A DNA stretch of 64,000 nt from Coccinella septempunctata (taxonomy: Eukaryota; Arthropoda; Insecta; Coleoptera; Coccinellidae). Where the stretch lies: assembly GCF_907165205.1 (NCBI RefSeq), contig NC_058191.1, positions 6,016,501-6,080,500 of the forward strand, read 5' to 3'. Shown here piece after piece: positions 21,097 to 32,681 of this stretch; the stretch's first letter is position 1; every line of letters begins with the position of its first letter. The translations under genes were made by a program, and so were the position numbers. Below the pieces are notes generated by a model. The model ran no database searches. It was not told the origin of the DNA and worked only from the letters and a program-made list of their open reading frames with translations.

Positions 21097-22700
21097 CTGT
21101 GTTTAGTTTATCCAAAATACCTTTGAGATTTTTAATTTTTTCAGACTATTTGAAACCTCGTGTTGAGGAGGATGATTTATGAGTAATCTTTGGAAAACAG
21201 CATTCAAAACAATCCAAATAGCGTTCGTGAAAAATATTCCAGAGTTGATCAGGATCAAGCTGACTGTTATACGAGGATGTATTGATATCTAGTTATCCTT
21301 GACCACTTCCATGCAAAAAAAAATATTGCGTTACCATAGCAACGTACAATAACTCATTAGTTTGAGGTGAAAAAATTAAACTAGAGTTACGCAATAAAAT
21401 TAAAAGAAAGAAGATGTCCACCGAAATTGTAAAAATCGAAAAATTGGAGTATCGAGCCATTATCAAGTACCTGTATTTAAAAGGGTTAAGAGGTAAGCAG
21501 ATTTACGGAGATATGCTTAATACCCTTGGTGATCAATGTCCTTCGTATGAGACTGGGAAAAATTGGACTACAAGCTTCAAACAAGGTAAATTTTCCATTG
21601 AGGATGATGACCGATCGGGAAGGCCAGTTTCTGTGTCAAACCCCGAAAATATGGATGCAATTCAGACATAATTTTATCAGACCGTCGAATTGGGCTAAAG
21701 CGGATATCTGAAGCACTGAATATTTTGTACGAACGCGTTCATCATATAGTTCACGTCAATTTGGACATGAAAAAAATTGCTGCAAAATGGATCCCCAAAT
21801 GTTTGAATGTTGAACAAAAGCGTGCGAGGGTAGAAGCATCGCGTTCGATCTGTGCTCGATTTGAAAACGATTCAGACTTCTTAAACCGAATTGTTACTAT
21901 GGATGAGACTTGGGTACATTTCTACAATCCAGAAACAAAGCAACAATCGGTAGAATGGCGACACTCTCCTTCTCGGAGACCTAAGAAGTTTCGTGTCTAA
22001 AAATCTGCTGGAAAACTTCTTGTTCCAGATTTTTGGGATTGCCATGGAGTAATCATGATTGATTTTTTGGATAAGGGTAGAACAATAACCGGAGATTACT
22101 ATTCGACAATACTGACTTCTCTACGGAAAAATAATAAAGGGAAAAGACCCGGAAAGCTATCCAAAGGTGTTTTGTTTTTGCAGGACAACGCCCCTGCATA
22201 CAAATCCCAATGTAAAAAATTCTTGATTTAGGGTTTGAATTACTAGAACACCCCCCTCATTCACCAGATTCGGCTCCATCTGACTATCATCTCTTTCCTC
22301 AACTGAAAAAAAGTTTAAAAGGTCGTGAATTTTCTTTCAACGAGGAGGTAATACAAGCTGCGGAGGTCTGGTTTGCAGAGCAAGAAGAAACTTTTTTTTT
22401 GAATGGTCTAGAGACGTTGCAGGTTCGCTGTAATAAATGTGTCCAATTAGGAGTAGAATATGTGGAGTAATAAAATATTTCGACATTAAAATATAAACGT
22501 GTATAAACGGACCATACCCATAAATGTGTTTAGTTTATCCAAAATACCTTTGAGAACTTTAATTTCCTTGGAATATTCGAAAGCTCGTGTTGATGAGGAT
22601 ATTCACAACAAGAAGTGACCTTTGGAAAACATCGTTCGAAACAATCCGAATAGCGTTCGTGAAAAACTTTCCCCAGAGTTGATTATGATCAATCCGACTG
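21097..22700. repeat. About 175-bp direct duplication flanking a mariner
   Basis: 21097-21270 and 22523-22698 are diverged direct copies (gtgtttagtttatccaaaat, tcgtgttga, aacaatcc.aatagcgttcgtg, gagttgat.a.gatcaa.c.gact). The mariner 21272-22490 lies between them, its left end exactly at the end of the first copy. The unit is otherwise unassigned. Confidence 0.8.
21272..22490 (+). pseudogene. mariner transposon with broken transposase (copy 1)
   Basis: The left end cgaggatgtattgatatct follows TA (21270-21271). The transposase starts at 21414 (MSTEIVKIEKLEYRAIIKYL). It continues GLRGKQIYGDMLNTLGDQ and SIEDDDRSGRPVSVS. A frameshift near 21665 leads to the second frame (YERVHHIVHVNLDMKK, RIVTMDETWVHFYNPETK; first catalytic Asp in DETW). 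A stop follows KKFRV, then GVLFLQDNAPAYKS (second Asp). The last block is SPDSAPSDYHLFPQLKK (third Asp, D34D type), reached in another frame. All three acidic residues are still readable, but frameshifts and stops kill it. The 3' inverted repeat seen in copy 2 is missing here. Confidence 0.9.
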
Positions 22701-23130
22701 GTATAAATTTCGTCCCATACCACACGTGAAAGTTTCTGAAGAAAATTCCTAATGGATATCTCATTGATTATACATTTTCAGCCTTTTCTATTGTTTAATA
22801 CGTTATTTAAATTCACCCTAAGGTTGGAGGCGAATTTCAGTTCCGAGTGGTCACTAATAGTGTATTCAATTACTTCAGTTTTACCATCAACTGAGGTCAA
22901 CACATTGTTCGAGCAAGAACAAAACACATAGATGCAAAGTTTGTAACATCGACATTCATATTCGTTAGTAACGAAAAAAATTCCTTAATATCACAGATAT
23001 TAACAGAATAATGATTTTTGAATGAACAGAACACATCTTGGTAATATTGAATTGATGTGGCCGATGCTTGATGAAAATCCATAATTGAACTTGAAACAGA
23101 ATGAACGATTTTGACAAAATGAGTTTTAGT
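22701..23130. other. Unassigned stretch
   Basis: AT-rich with no repeat partner found. It leads directly into the ribozyme-like motif at 23141 and may belong to the same decayed Penelope-type element. Confidence 0.4.
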
Positions 23131-23140
23131 TTACCTTCAC

Positions 23141-23182
23141 CCACCTGAAGATGCTATTGTGATAGCGAAACACGTGTCGTGG
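23141..23182 (+). ncRNA. Hammerhead-ribozyme-like motif (family C), complete
   Basis: Stem I CCAC (23141-23144) pairs perfectly with GUGG (23179-23182). The core CUGAAGA is 23145-23151. Stem II GCUAU (23153-23157) pairs with AUAGC (23162-23166) around UGUG. GAA is 23167-23169. Stem III ACACGUGU (23170-23177) is an 8-base palindrome, and C 23178 is the cleavage base. Every invariant hammerhead base is present. The palindromic stem III without a loop means that folding would need two molecules. No neighbouring reverse transcriptase was recognised. Confidence 0.72.
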
Positions 23183-25199
23183 TTCAAATATTTATTCGAG
23201 AAAATCGTATAATCTGTTTCATATGAAATTATTTCCTCCCCATCTTCATTTTTTGCGGACGATGGTAAACTTTACAATCTTCCTCTCGTGAACGAATACT
23301 TCCGAATACTCCCGCTGGTGTTCTTTCTGGCTACTTCTTCTCAACATAGAATAATGTTCAGTGCTTCATATTGGTAAAAATAACCCCAGAAAACAATATT
23401 TCCTTGATGGAATACAAATTGGTACCACAGAACCACAATTTATTGGATTTGGGTGTTACTGTAACGTATTTATCGCAATATGAGTTTACTTTTGAAAGTT
23501 TTAGAAAATTACTATGGAACTACAAAATATGCAGTTGCTTGATAAGATTTGAGGTTGGTTAAGCGTTCTAAAGATAAAAAGCATCTGATACAGTGGTAGG
23601 GAATGATTTCCTGTGCATATCATTCCACATTCATTAGCATAATTAAGTATTGTGTCAATACTGAAGTGTTCATTCTTCAAATTTGCCGTTGCAGATTTTT
23701 TTTGCAAATGAAGTCCTCAAGTGCCACCACCTTTTTGGGTATCTCAATAAAAAGGAATTATTTGTCATTCTCTTGTGGAAACAGTCAGCTGAAATATAGT
23801 TTCTTGAATTAAGATGAAACATAATATAAATTTACTTTCACCGAATTAGTTCGATACCGTCCGATGTATATTAGTATTTATAATATCGGGGTTTATATTT
23901 GAATTTCAATTCTAAAGAACACTGATACTCTCTATCTTCTCTCTTTTTCAATCATTTTTGTTTTATCAATTTATTAGCTGTAGCAACCGAAAATTATAGA
24001 GTAGAAAGATAAGAAACGTCCTCATATCTCTAGTACTTAAAACCGACTACATTATGGTCAGTGAAAACACACTCGACAATGAGATGGCGCTCAAAACCTA
24101 CTTTCAATACAGAGAAACTGTAATAACAATTTTCTGTTTTATAATTTGACGGCGCGTAATTCGAATTCTATTCCTTGTATTGAATTTCAATATGGACTTC
24201 TAGACCAGAAAACATATATTCTGAGCGACAAAACAGAAGTACCTATTGTTTTATTATGTGATCAGGATGTTAGTTTTCATGTGAACATTGTTTGAAATCA
24301 ATTAATATCAATGAAAAACGCTGTTGGATGTGCTGTATTTTTATTTGCAGTTTATAAAAAATTTACAAAAATTGGACAACCAATAAAGCTTTGACTAGGA
24401 CACAAAAGTAAATGATGACCTGCCATACGTTATTTCTGTGCAATAGGTTGTTTTGTATAAATAACTCAGTTGAATTCGTACAATTATTCATATATCAGAA
24501 ATTGATATGAACCAATATTCAATATACCATCATAGCATACACATTTCAGTTACTTACATATTATTTTCAGAAAAACCTTACAGAGATATACAGACCTGTA
24601 TGTTTTAGCCTGTCAGTATAGTTTCTTTATGCTTTTTTTATGATTTCCTTATGATATGGTCTCTTCATAACACAATATGCAAATTGATTAATGAATGAAC
24701 AAACAGCAGGTTTCATACAACTTCGACTTTGCAAACAACAATTTGACAGTCACTCAGTTCCCAAATCGAAATCAATAAAACCTCTGCATTTCTGAATATA
24801 TTGAAGCAGTAGCAGATGAGAATCATTGAATGGACCTATGAAAGTCATAATTTCCCCTTATAATTCATGCAAGGGATGCTTTCTGCATACAACAATTTAC
24901 TGAAGACATTGTCTTAACGTCCTGAGAATTGTATCCACTTTGGAGCACTGAAATCAATGAATGACTGATTCGCATGTTACGAGTTCAAATACTGATGCTT
25001 TCATTTCCCTTAGTTGAGTATATACTTAATTTCGAAAAATCTATTTTATTATTTTATCCTCAGTTCTTCAACATTCAATAATTTTCGAACGATATTTTAG
25101 GTTTTCAGCAAGAAATTAGGCTAAAAAATTTAATAATCAGCAAGTAGGACGAGGTAGATAAACAAAAGGTGTTAGAGAATCAAAACATTCAAAACCTCT

Positions 25200-26581
25200 T
25201 GTAACGTGGTTACCTCGGAGAAAACTAATCTCGAGCGCCAGCTTTTCACTAGGAAGAATAGCAAACCTACCAGAGTAGCTGCTAGTCGGAGACAGAGTTC
25301 GCTGTTATCTAGGGTGGTAGCGATAACGAAGTAGTCAAAATCAAATTATGTAAAAGTTTATTCACACCTTCGGAAACTGATTATATGTAGGTACAACGGA
25401 GATATGTGTAGGTATGAAATATGAGCGAATCTATCAGCAAACATACATTCGGGAAATTCTATCCAGTCACGAGCACTTTATAAAGTTTATACCGGGTACA
25501 GTGAAAAAATTAAAGGTTGTTCAATAAAATGCGCCAACCAGAACTGACGAAATGAATACTAAGGATGACCTCGCGAAGTGAAATGACTTGCTATACGGTA
25601 TCGGGAGATAATTGTATTTCTCCAGAAATGAAACACAACCAGGGCGGGTCTATTCGAGACTTCTATTCGCTACCCCAAGGGCTATAACGCTCCATGACTG
25701 ATAGCGAAGAAAAGGTCTATTTTTAGCGCAACTACGGGATTTCACTGACGACGAGCAATATCTCTTATTCTCTACCTCAAGGGCTATAACGCGCCATGAC
25801 TGATAGAAAAGAAGAGATTTCGGATTCAACACTTATGACGCGGACAGGGGGGTTGAAGGGACTTTCCCTTCAGTACCCCAAGGGCTTCCGCGCCATGACT
25901 GATAGCGAAGGGAAAAGTCAGACTCGCGAAACAGGGTAAAGAACGATAAAATATAACAGAAAGCGATACAGCACAGCAGTGTCAAAGTTAAAGACGTAAC
26001 CGGTGTAGGTCTAACAAAGAAACTGGACGCTAAAGACAGGGACCTACCTCCTTTGTTTCAGGCACTCGCGAAAATCAAAGGAAAAATTAATTCTTAATAT
26101 CACTGATGCTAGCAACACAAAATTATTCTTAAACGTCGAATCGCCGAAAGTACGGAGCATAAACTAACTGAAGTAAAAGAGCAGTAAAAAGCGACTGAAG
26201 TAACAGAATCAAAAGTCAAAAGAAGAAGTCACCAAGTGAAAGACTGAAGTAAAAGAGACCGTCGCGGGGGAAAAATCTGCTTTTACAGGCAAATCCCCCC
26301 ACACGTTAAAAATCTGAAAATTTCAGAATGCGACAAGAATGAAAAACGTCGTCAGCTCCGGTTAATCGCATATCAACATCAGAAAAACGTCGAAATCTTC
26401 AACGGCATGCAAGAAAAATAACGTTAAACACAGATAAACGGTTTTTTACATTTACTCTGCCTATCGGAATGAATGTACTGAATATTTGAGAATTAAAATA
26501 TTTGCAAGGACGGAAAAGTAAAACGAAAGGAATGCACTGAAATGAACTCCAATTTTCCTCAGAAAACTGGGATTCATTACA
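25200..26581 (+). mobile_element. Solo LTR of a retrotransposon (copy 2)
   Basis: TGTAACGTGG..TTCATTACA, 1382 bp, flanked by CTCT (25196-25199 and 26582-26585). It is homologous to 2640-3969 along its length, including agtagctgctagtcggagac, the TATA-like ctttataaagtttata and the three hairpins. The empty site aaacctctttgatcaaaatg survives in element B near 28387-28406, confirming the 4-bp duplication. Confidence 0.93.
25657..25919 (+). repeat. Three loop-conserved hairpins in LTR copy 2
   Basis: Units at about 25657-25719, 25757-25820 and 25860-25919, spaced 101-102 bp apart. The loop core is ccaagggctataacgcncca in units 1 and 2 and ccaagggcttccgcgccatg in unit 3. Arms: agactt../..aggtct, aatatctctt../..aagagatt, gactttcccttc../gaagggaaaagtc. 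Unit 3 pairs better here than in copy 1. Confidence 0.75.
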
Positions 26582-26929
26582 CTCTTTTATCAAAATGGCC
26601 ATCTGAAATATTAAGAAATTTCATATGTTTCTGCGAAAGGCAATCAAATTAATATTTTAACCAGTCCTAGCTTCTTGAAAACACACTTGACACACAGATG
26701 GCGCTAGCATCACTTTAGTCGCTTCGTTTCCCATCTTTATACTCTATAATCTTTGGTGGCAACGTAATGTTGACATTTCATGAGTGCTAACCGTTATAGT
26801 AACAAAAACTTGAGAAAATTATTTCACGGCCAACCGGGTTCTTTTATAAAAGTGAATTGAGTTTACTAATAATTAACCATTTTGTATGATTATAACCTGT
26901 GAAATTTCCTCAACGAAAAGTTAACTTTA

Positions 26930-27500
26930 GTTTATAACACCGAGCGTTAATCCCAACGACGCTCCTGTAAATCCCCATTTAGCATATTTCACTATAGGAA
27001 CACAGTGGCAATGACCGATCAACAATGCACCTGCAAAATTTAGTATACAGCAATCAGGAGTTTCCGAGTTTTTAATTGAATCAGGAACGGGTCCTCCCGA
27101 GGGTCACACCGTTCCATATCCCTTACATTCGGAATTTAATACCACCAAACAACAATTCCGTAGTAGGCCGAAAAAAGAAAATTCAGTTCCGTAATTTTGT
27201 GGCTTTGTCGAGCGACTACGGGCCCTGTGACGGGGAGAATAAGAGCCATTTCAAAGCGACTTCACAGAATGGACCGCCCTGACCGCCACCAGATGAAAGT
27301 TTATACTTCAGACGACGAACTGGTCGATTCGCTGCGGTCTTATTGGTTTTGCCGGAACGGAATTCGATTCTTATAAATCGTATCCACAGATTCGTTCCAT
27401 TTGAATTATTGGACGATATATTCTATTTCATTTAGAAGGACTTTCCGAGACTCTATTCTGCTTAACTGGAAATAAATGGATAGAATTCCTGACGACCTCC
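26930..27500. other. GC-richer single-copy stretch
   Basis: It contains a 68-residue plus-strand frame (27076-27282, start MNQERVLPRV) with no recognisable domain. The sequence is not repeated in the window and lies between two transposon clusters. Possible host non-coding or exon sequence; undecided. Confidence 0.3.
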
Positions 27501-27670
27501 ACAAGGAAACTTGGAAACTGTATTGGAAATAACACATACACGTGGACGTGAAGTGTTTATTCCAGGTCGATCGATTACAAACAATTATTTCTCAATGCAG
27601 TTTTGAGGTCATCCAGCAGCCCATGGTATTCAGTACATTGTTTTCAAGAAATTTTAGGAAATGTAAACAG

Positions 27671-28556
27671 CAAAGATTATAGAGTAGAAAGATAGGAAAC
27701 GCCCTCATATCAGGTTTCGTAAAACTGTGACTTTCCAAACAACAATAGGTCCTTTCGTTTGCATAAAAAGTGTATCACACTCGATTTTAGTATTCGTTTG
27801 CTGATTGAATTTACACCAATGTAGAGGAGGTGTATCTACATAAAGATACAGATACAGATAAACTACACTTCCTCTACACTGGTGTAAATCAGAAATCAAA
27901 TCGAGTGTAGAAAAGTGCTACACTTTTTATGCAAACGAAAGGATCTAGTTTGACAGTCACTCGCTTCCCAAATCGAAATCAATAAAACCTCTGCATTTCC
28001 GAATATATTGAAAGGGTAGCAATTGAGAATCATTGAGTGGACCTATAAAGATCATAATTTTCCCTTAATGGGTCGTTCATGCAAGGGATGCTTTCTGAAT
28101 TCAACAATTTACGTGGATGAACAGTTCTCAATTGACGTGCAATAAAATGTTCACTGCACATGGTGTAGCTGAAGTACGTCATTGTCTTAACGCCCTGAGA
28201 ATGAATGACCGAATTTTAATACTTACGCATGAAAAACTTAATCTCGGAAAATCCATTTTACTATTTGATCCACAGTTCTTCACCATCCAATAATTTTCGA
28301 ACAATATTTTGTTGTTTTCACCAAGAAATGAAACAAAAAGGACGAGCTAGATAAACAAAAATCGGTACGAGAATCAAAACATTCAAAACCTCTTTGATCA
28401 AAATGAATGTCTGAAATCTCATAATATTTCATGTTTCTGCAAATGGCACTCAAATTAAATTTTAACCAGTCCTAGCGTTTTAAAAACACGCTTGACACAC
28501 AGATGGCGCTCAAATTGCTTTAGTCGCCACTTTTCTCATCTTATTTATAATCTTTG
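27671..28556. mobile_element. hAT-like non-autonomous element B, internally deleted
   Basis: The ends are caaagattatagagtagaaa and ..ttataatctttg. The 8-bp duplication is gtaaacag (27663-27670) and gtaatcag (28557-28564), one mismatch. It is colinear with element A except for a deletion of about 0.67 kb after ccctcatatc (27714) and a MITE at 27748-27945. It preserves the uninterrupted target of the LTR found in A. Confidence 0.85.
27748..27945. mobile_element. 198-bp MITE with TA target duplication
   Basis: Inverted ends ggtcctttcgtttgcataaa / tttatgcaaacgaaaggatc, pairing for about 45 bp. TA is on both sides (27746-27747 and 27946-27947). Element A lacks it at the same place (aaacaacaatttgacag). 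The centre is also foldback (gtagaggaggtgt / acttcctctac). Confidence 0.9.
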
Positions 28557-28564
28557 GTAATCAG

Positions 28565-29640
28565 TTTAAACGTTTGACACGAGTATCATAGACGTTTGCC
28601 AACCTTGTAAAAATTCGACTAAACACTTACAAGGGAAAATTGTATTAAATTATATTTGTGCTTTTCGGTTGTTTTCATCATTTTATAATCCTTGGCATGT
28701 TGCCGGCTTTCAATTCCAAGTTATAAGAAAGAAAATTTATATCATGTTTTCAAGGATAGTTTTGACATTACTCAGGCGTTTTTTTCGTGTTTCGTGCATC
28801 AATGTGCGTTCAAAAAAATTCATCATAAAGTAAACTATGGAATTTTAAACGTTGATATTCGGTGTCTGAACGTAGGTCTTTTCTTGAATTCATCTTCCCA
28901 AAATGTAAACAATGATGACATCAACCTATACATCATATTTTTGTATGGAAATTGGAGAGTTAATTTGGCCCAAAGTGCGAAAAGCATTTCCTCCATTGAG
29001 TCAGATCACAAGAATCCAAACAATCTGAGGCAATTAGAGAAATTATCGGTAAAAATTTCAACCGATTTCCACTATTTTAATACGTACTTAAGAGACATGA
29101 ATCTTGAACGGATCGTTAGGGGTGATAATAATGGGAGAAAAACGCTATCCCTAAACACAAATTGGCCTTGTAATTGAAAAAATAGTTCGAAAATCGGCAA
29201 CTTTAGGTTGGGTTTTTTCAGAAACGCTACATTTTATCTCAACTAATGTTGGTGTCATTCGATAGTATTTGATCTACTCTATCGTGGTGTGACGTTTGAT
29301 TCACTAGTTTTGGTACACCCTGTATACTAATTCTCTATAAATATTGAATTGATTTGGTCGTTATTGAAAATTAATTAATAAACTGAAGAATTGAATTATA
29401 ATTCAGTTCTATAGTCAATATTTATTTTCATGTATACATGAAAATAAATATTGGACAATTTATCAAAATACAATTTAGCTAAAAAAAAGGCATGCTTTCT
29501 CCTTATTCATAACTTTCTACTGTTATAAAGTTCAATAAAAGAAAATAGGTCCCACATTTTGCCATTGACTGATGCATTACCGAACTCCATTTTTTTTTTG
29601 GATGCTACAAAGATAGGTAATCATTTTTTTCAATTTTCTG
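28565..29640. other. Unassigned stretch with a 161-residue frame
   Basis: The plus frame 28692-29177 (start MACCRLSIPSYKKENLYHVF) is open but matches no family I know. It contains a copy of the tgcgttcaaaaaaattc repeat, which suggests transposon origin. A relic transposon end (ggtacaccctgtata) lies at about 29308. Confidence 0.35.
28808..28851 (+). repeat. tgcgttcaaaaaaattc repeat, copy 1
   Basis: About 45 bp (gtgcgttcaaaaaaattc.. ctatggaatttt) shared with 29942-29985 on plus and, inverted, with 33535-33578. The inverted pair could be ends or subterminal parts of one 3.6-kb element. Unproven. Confidence 0.6.
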
Positions 29641-32600
29641 ATAATATGTGAAAATTAACTGAAGTCTTTCATTCAAAATCGTGTGGCATAAAATATGCCA
29701 CAATGTGGATGCTTGGAAAAATGACAAGTGCACACACCAGTGTTTTAGACATTTTAAAAGTGATTCATCAAAGTCAGAACACTCAAGGAAACGGATAGAT
29801 TATTCACACCATGATGCAACCATGCGAGAAAAAAAGTAAAAGTGGTGTAGTTGCAAAATGGTGAATACGCCAGTCAGCACTTACAACATACACGTATTAT
29901 TTCAAAAGATTATAGGTTTCTGTGACGAAATCACATATAACGTGCGTTCAAAAAAATTCGTCGTCAATTAGGCTATGGAATTTTGTTGTACTATTTTCCA
30001 GGTAAACTGTCAAGTTAGAAGTTAACATTTTGGATTGTTGTTGGATTAAAATTATCAGGAAATTATAAAAATGGTTTTTACGGACATGTAAACAGCATTT
30101 ACTATTGAATACTATTGAATCCTACTTCAAAATTGGAGGGAAAATAGAAGGAGAGTAGAAATATTCTTCAATGTTCCAGCGATATTCCCAATGTTATATC
30201 CCAATGTTGCTGAAAGAATCAATCTTTCGAAAGTACTGTTTTGCGTTGACGGAACAGGTGTGTTCAAACAAAAAAAAGTAGTGATTGGCCAAAGAAGAAA
30301 ACCTCAGAGTTATTCATCAGAAAAACGAAAATATGATGAAAGAAGACAGAAGCTTCACGAACCTCTGTTTGGTTTTTATCTCAAGTGGGTCTTCACCCAC
30401 AGATACTTCTATCTTATATTTCTTACATTTCGCTAAGTCGGGGATATGGGATTAGTTTCATGGCGGCAACACCATATTATTCACTTCGTTGTATCTTTGT
30501 TCTACCCAAGAAAGTCCAATGATACTCTCTCTCGTTTTATTTTGTTCTGCGTTGATATCGATCACAGATAAGAGTAATCTGTATAATCTCGATCGAGCAA
30601 CGAGATCAAAAAATGAAATGGACCATTTTCTCAGATGTCAATTATAAATAAATATTTCTGATTTACACTTTAATTTTTGTTTGTAAAAACAATACTGCAG
30701 TTACTTCAACACTTCAACATTGTCGGAGGAGTACTAATAATTAATCTTCTATTCTGTTATCTGTGAGAGGAATTCAATATGATTTCAATAAAACGCAGTG
30801 GATTGGCTGAATACCTAATATACTTAGTTGAGCGAAACGGAGTTCACATTACACTCGTGAAGAATATTCGTAGAACAGACTCGCATGTATTTTTTTCAAT
30901 ATATCTATATTCACAATTCACATCACGTATACCCAATACACAGTTCCTTGGTATAAATATTGCTAAAGTTGCTATAAGAGTGTTAGCTGTATCCGTCCCG
31001 TGCGTTTATCCGAATTCTGAAGCTGTAGTTCTTGAATACCAACAAAGAAAACAGAACGTCATGTGGCAGAAAAAAAAGTTCTACATTCGTAAGTCGTAGG
31101 AATGCATTCAAATTATTTTCAAATATTAATTGAAACTTAACTGTCGATTTCTGAAAATCGCTACCTAAAGTAGGAAGAACGAAACTGATCCCATATCCCG
31201 ACAAGACGTAAAACAAAATATAATAATAGATCACACCATAGTTTTAGACTCTTAATCACTTTTTTATGAAGTGTCATTGTTTTGCAAAAATGCACCCTCA
31301 TTTTAAAGTAATTTGATAATTTTAATTAATTTTCTCGTTCTGATTTTAGTTGGCTTACTTTTCAATCTGACATCGCTCGAAACCGTTAACATTCCTGACC
31401 GTTCTCAATCCTTTCTCAGTTCTGAAAAACGATGTAGCACCGTAAAAAACATCCTTAATTGGGAGATAACCGAGTTTTTATTCGCTTGTATCGATAAGCC
31501 AAAGTCAAGACATTTTCATCGACGTGAATTTTTTTGGATTTTCGACACGTGAAAGACATTCCGTTTCCACACCCCACCGGTGGATCAAAAGGAAATTTTC
31601 TCCCGCTGGTCCATTCATTCTAATTAAATCTAAATTTTGTGTCAAGTATCTAAGCCTTAATCAACGATAGTGTGCGATTTTCCTCTTGCTCTTTCAGTTC
31701 GATTGATTCTTGAAGTTACTTCTCTTCAAAGTACGTGTTGAGATAGGTTTTTAGCCCGCATTAATTCATTTTTTTGTTGTTCTTAGCGTTAAATTTGAGC
31801 TAGGCCATAGTGATTTTTACCGCTCAAGTAACTAGTGCCAGAACATGCCGACTTCATTGCCCGTTAGGTATAAGTCTTGGTTCTGGCTGGCGAACCAATT
31901 CGTAATACCCGTGACGCGTTTGAGATAGGATCCCCTTTTTTGTTTTATGTCAGGGAGTTTTTGATTGGCTGCTTCGTTTTCTTTTGTAGTTAGGTCATTT
32001 TTTGCTTGGGTTTATTTAAGTTCTTACCACTTGTTGCATTTTTTTCAGCTATTGAGCTCTTGACTTATCCTATATTGTATAAAACAATCTTTGGATGAAT
32101 AAATTTACTTTACTTTACTTTACTCCGTGAACCTTCGCATTGCTATTTGTATTTCATTCCGAGGAAAACCTTTTTAGTGTGAAATAGACTGTTTCTATTC
32201 CACTTATTGATTGCACTTGTAAATCGGTGGATTTTTAGTTGTGTAATAGTGCCTATTTTAACTTTGTAAACCCGGATTTTGACTTTCACTACTTAACGCT
32301 AACATCTTAGATAACAAGGAACCTTGACTTTGACTCAGAAACACCCTGGTTGATTTGCTATTCTTCACTTTAAAGAATAGCTGGTAATCGAGATATCCGA
32401 TGAAACGATGTTACAACTTGTGAATAATGAACCATTTTTCATCTAACATCTATCAAACATTCAATAGTCACTCGTTATCTATGAGCCATTATTCATTAGC
32501 ATTGAGTATTCTTTATTTGAATACGAAAGTTTTCAGTTGATAAACTGCATGATGAGAATCATGACAGTGTCATAGAAATATTTCTATACAGCAATATTTA

Positions 32601-32680
32601 AATGTCAGTTTCTGTAGCGTGTATTCAGATATTGCAATAAATGAAGACATTGAACTGGAATATTGACAAATGTGGAGACT
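29641..32680. other. Unassigned stretch, probably decayed transposons
   Basis: Holds repeat copy 2 (29942-29985). Also an inverted pair gtcggggatatgggatt (30438-30454) / atcccatatcccgac (31188-31202), 0.75 kb apart. Short frames at 30191-30436, 30779-31099 and 31313-31552 have no recognisable domain. The retroposon-like tail is listed separately. Confidence 0.4.
31840..32124 (+). mobile_element. Possible LINE 3' end with (TTTAC)n tail
   Basis: The sequence runs to aatctttggatgaataaatt followed by four TTTAC units (about 32104-32123). A polyadenylation-like signal next to a short tandem tail is the usual 3' end of Jockey-type LINEs. No coding part was recognised upstream, and the start given is arbitrary. 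Confidence 0.4.
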
Positions 32681-32681
32681 C

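Larger units (their letters stand above)
23988..26755. mobile_element. hAT-like non-autonomous element A, carrying a solo LTR
   Basis: The ends are cgaaaattatagagtagaaa and its inverse (..tactctataatctttg). The 8-bp duplication is gtagcaac (23980-23987) and gtggcaac (26756-26763), one mismatch. Intact Tc1-like copies (for example 8716-8724, agttgtggcaacgg) show the empty site. Without the LTR the element is about 1.38 kb. Related element B (27671-28556) lacks about 0.67 kb corresponding to 24036-24706. No transposase was recognised. Confidence 0.85.
23690..26869 (-). mobile_element. Old Tc1-like copy (minus), split by a hAT-like element
   Basis: 23715-23980 matches, in order and diverged, the family sequence seen at 7230-7366 plus 8588-8700 (gccaccacctttttgggt, cagctgaaatata, cgatatcggg-type segment, ctctctttttcaatcattt). 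26756-26869 continues it (gtggcaacgtaatg, tttcatgagtgc, ttgagaaaattatttcacgg, gtgaattgag). The break is exactly at gtagcaac/gtggcaac, the duplication made by the hAT-like insert. The distal end towards 23690 is eroded. Confidence 0.82.

Noticed and set aside
28692..29177. Possible THAP-like zinc finger (CC, HVF, and a distant W..C..HF at about 29720)
   Set aside because: Cys/His spacing does not fit THAP and the parts lie in separate frames a kilobase apart.
30191..30436. CVDGTGVFKQ as a possible DDE-transposase block
   Set aside because: A single Asp-Gly-Thr word without the other catalytic blocks is not enough.
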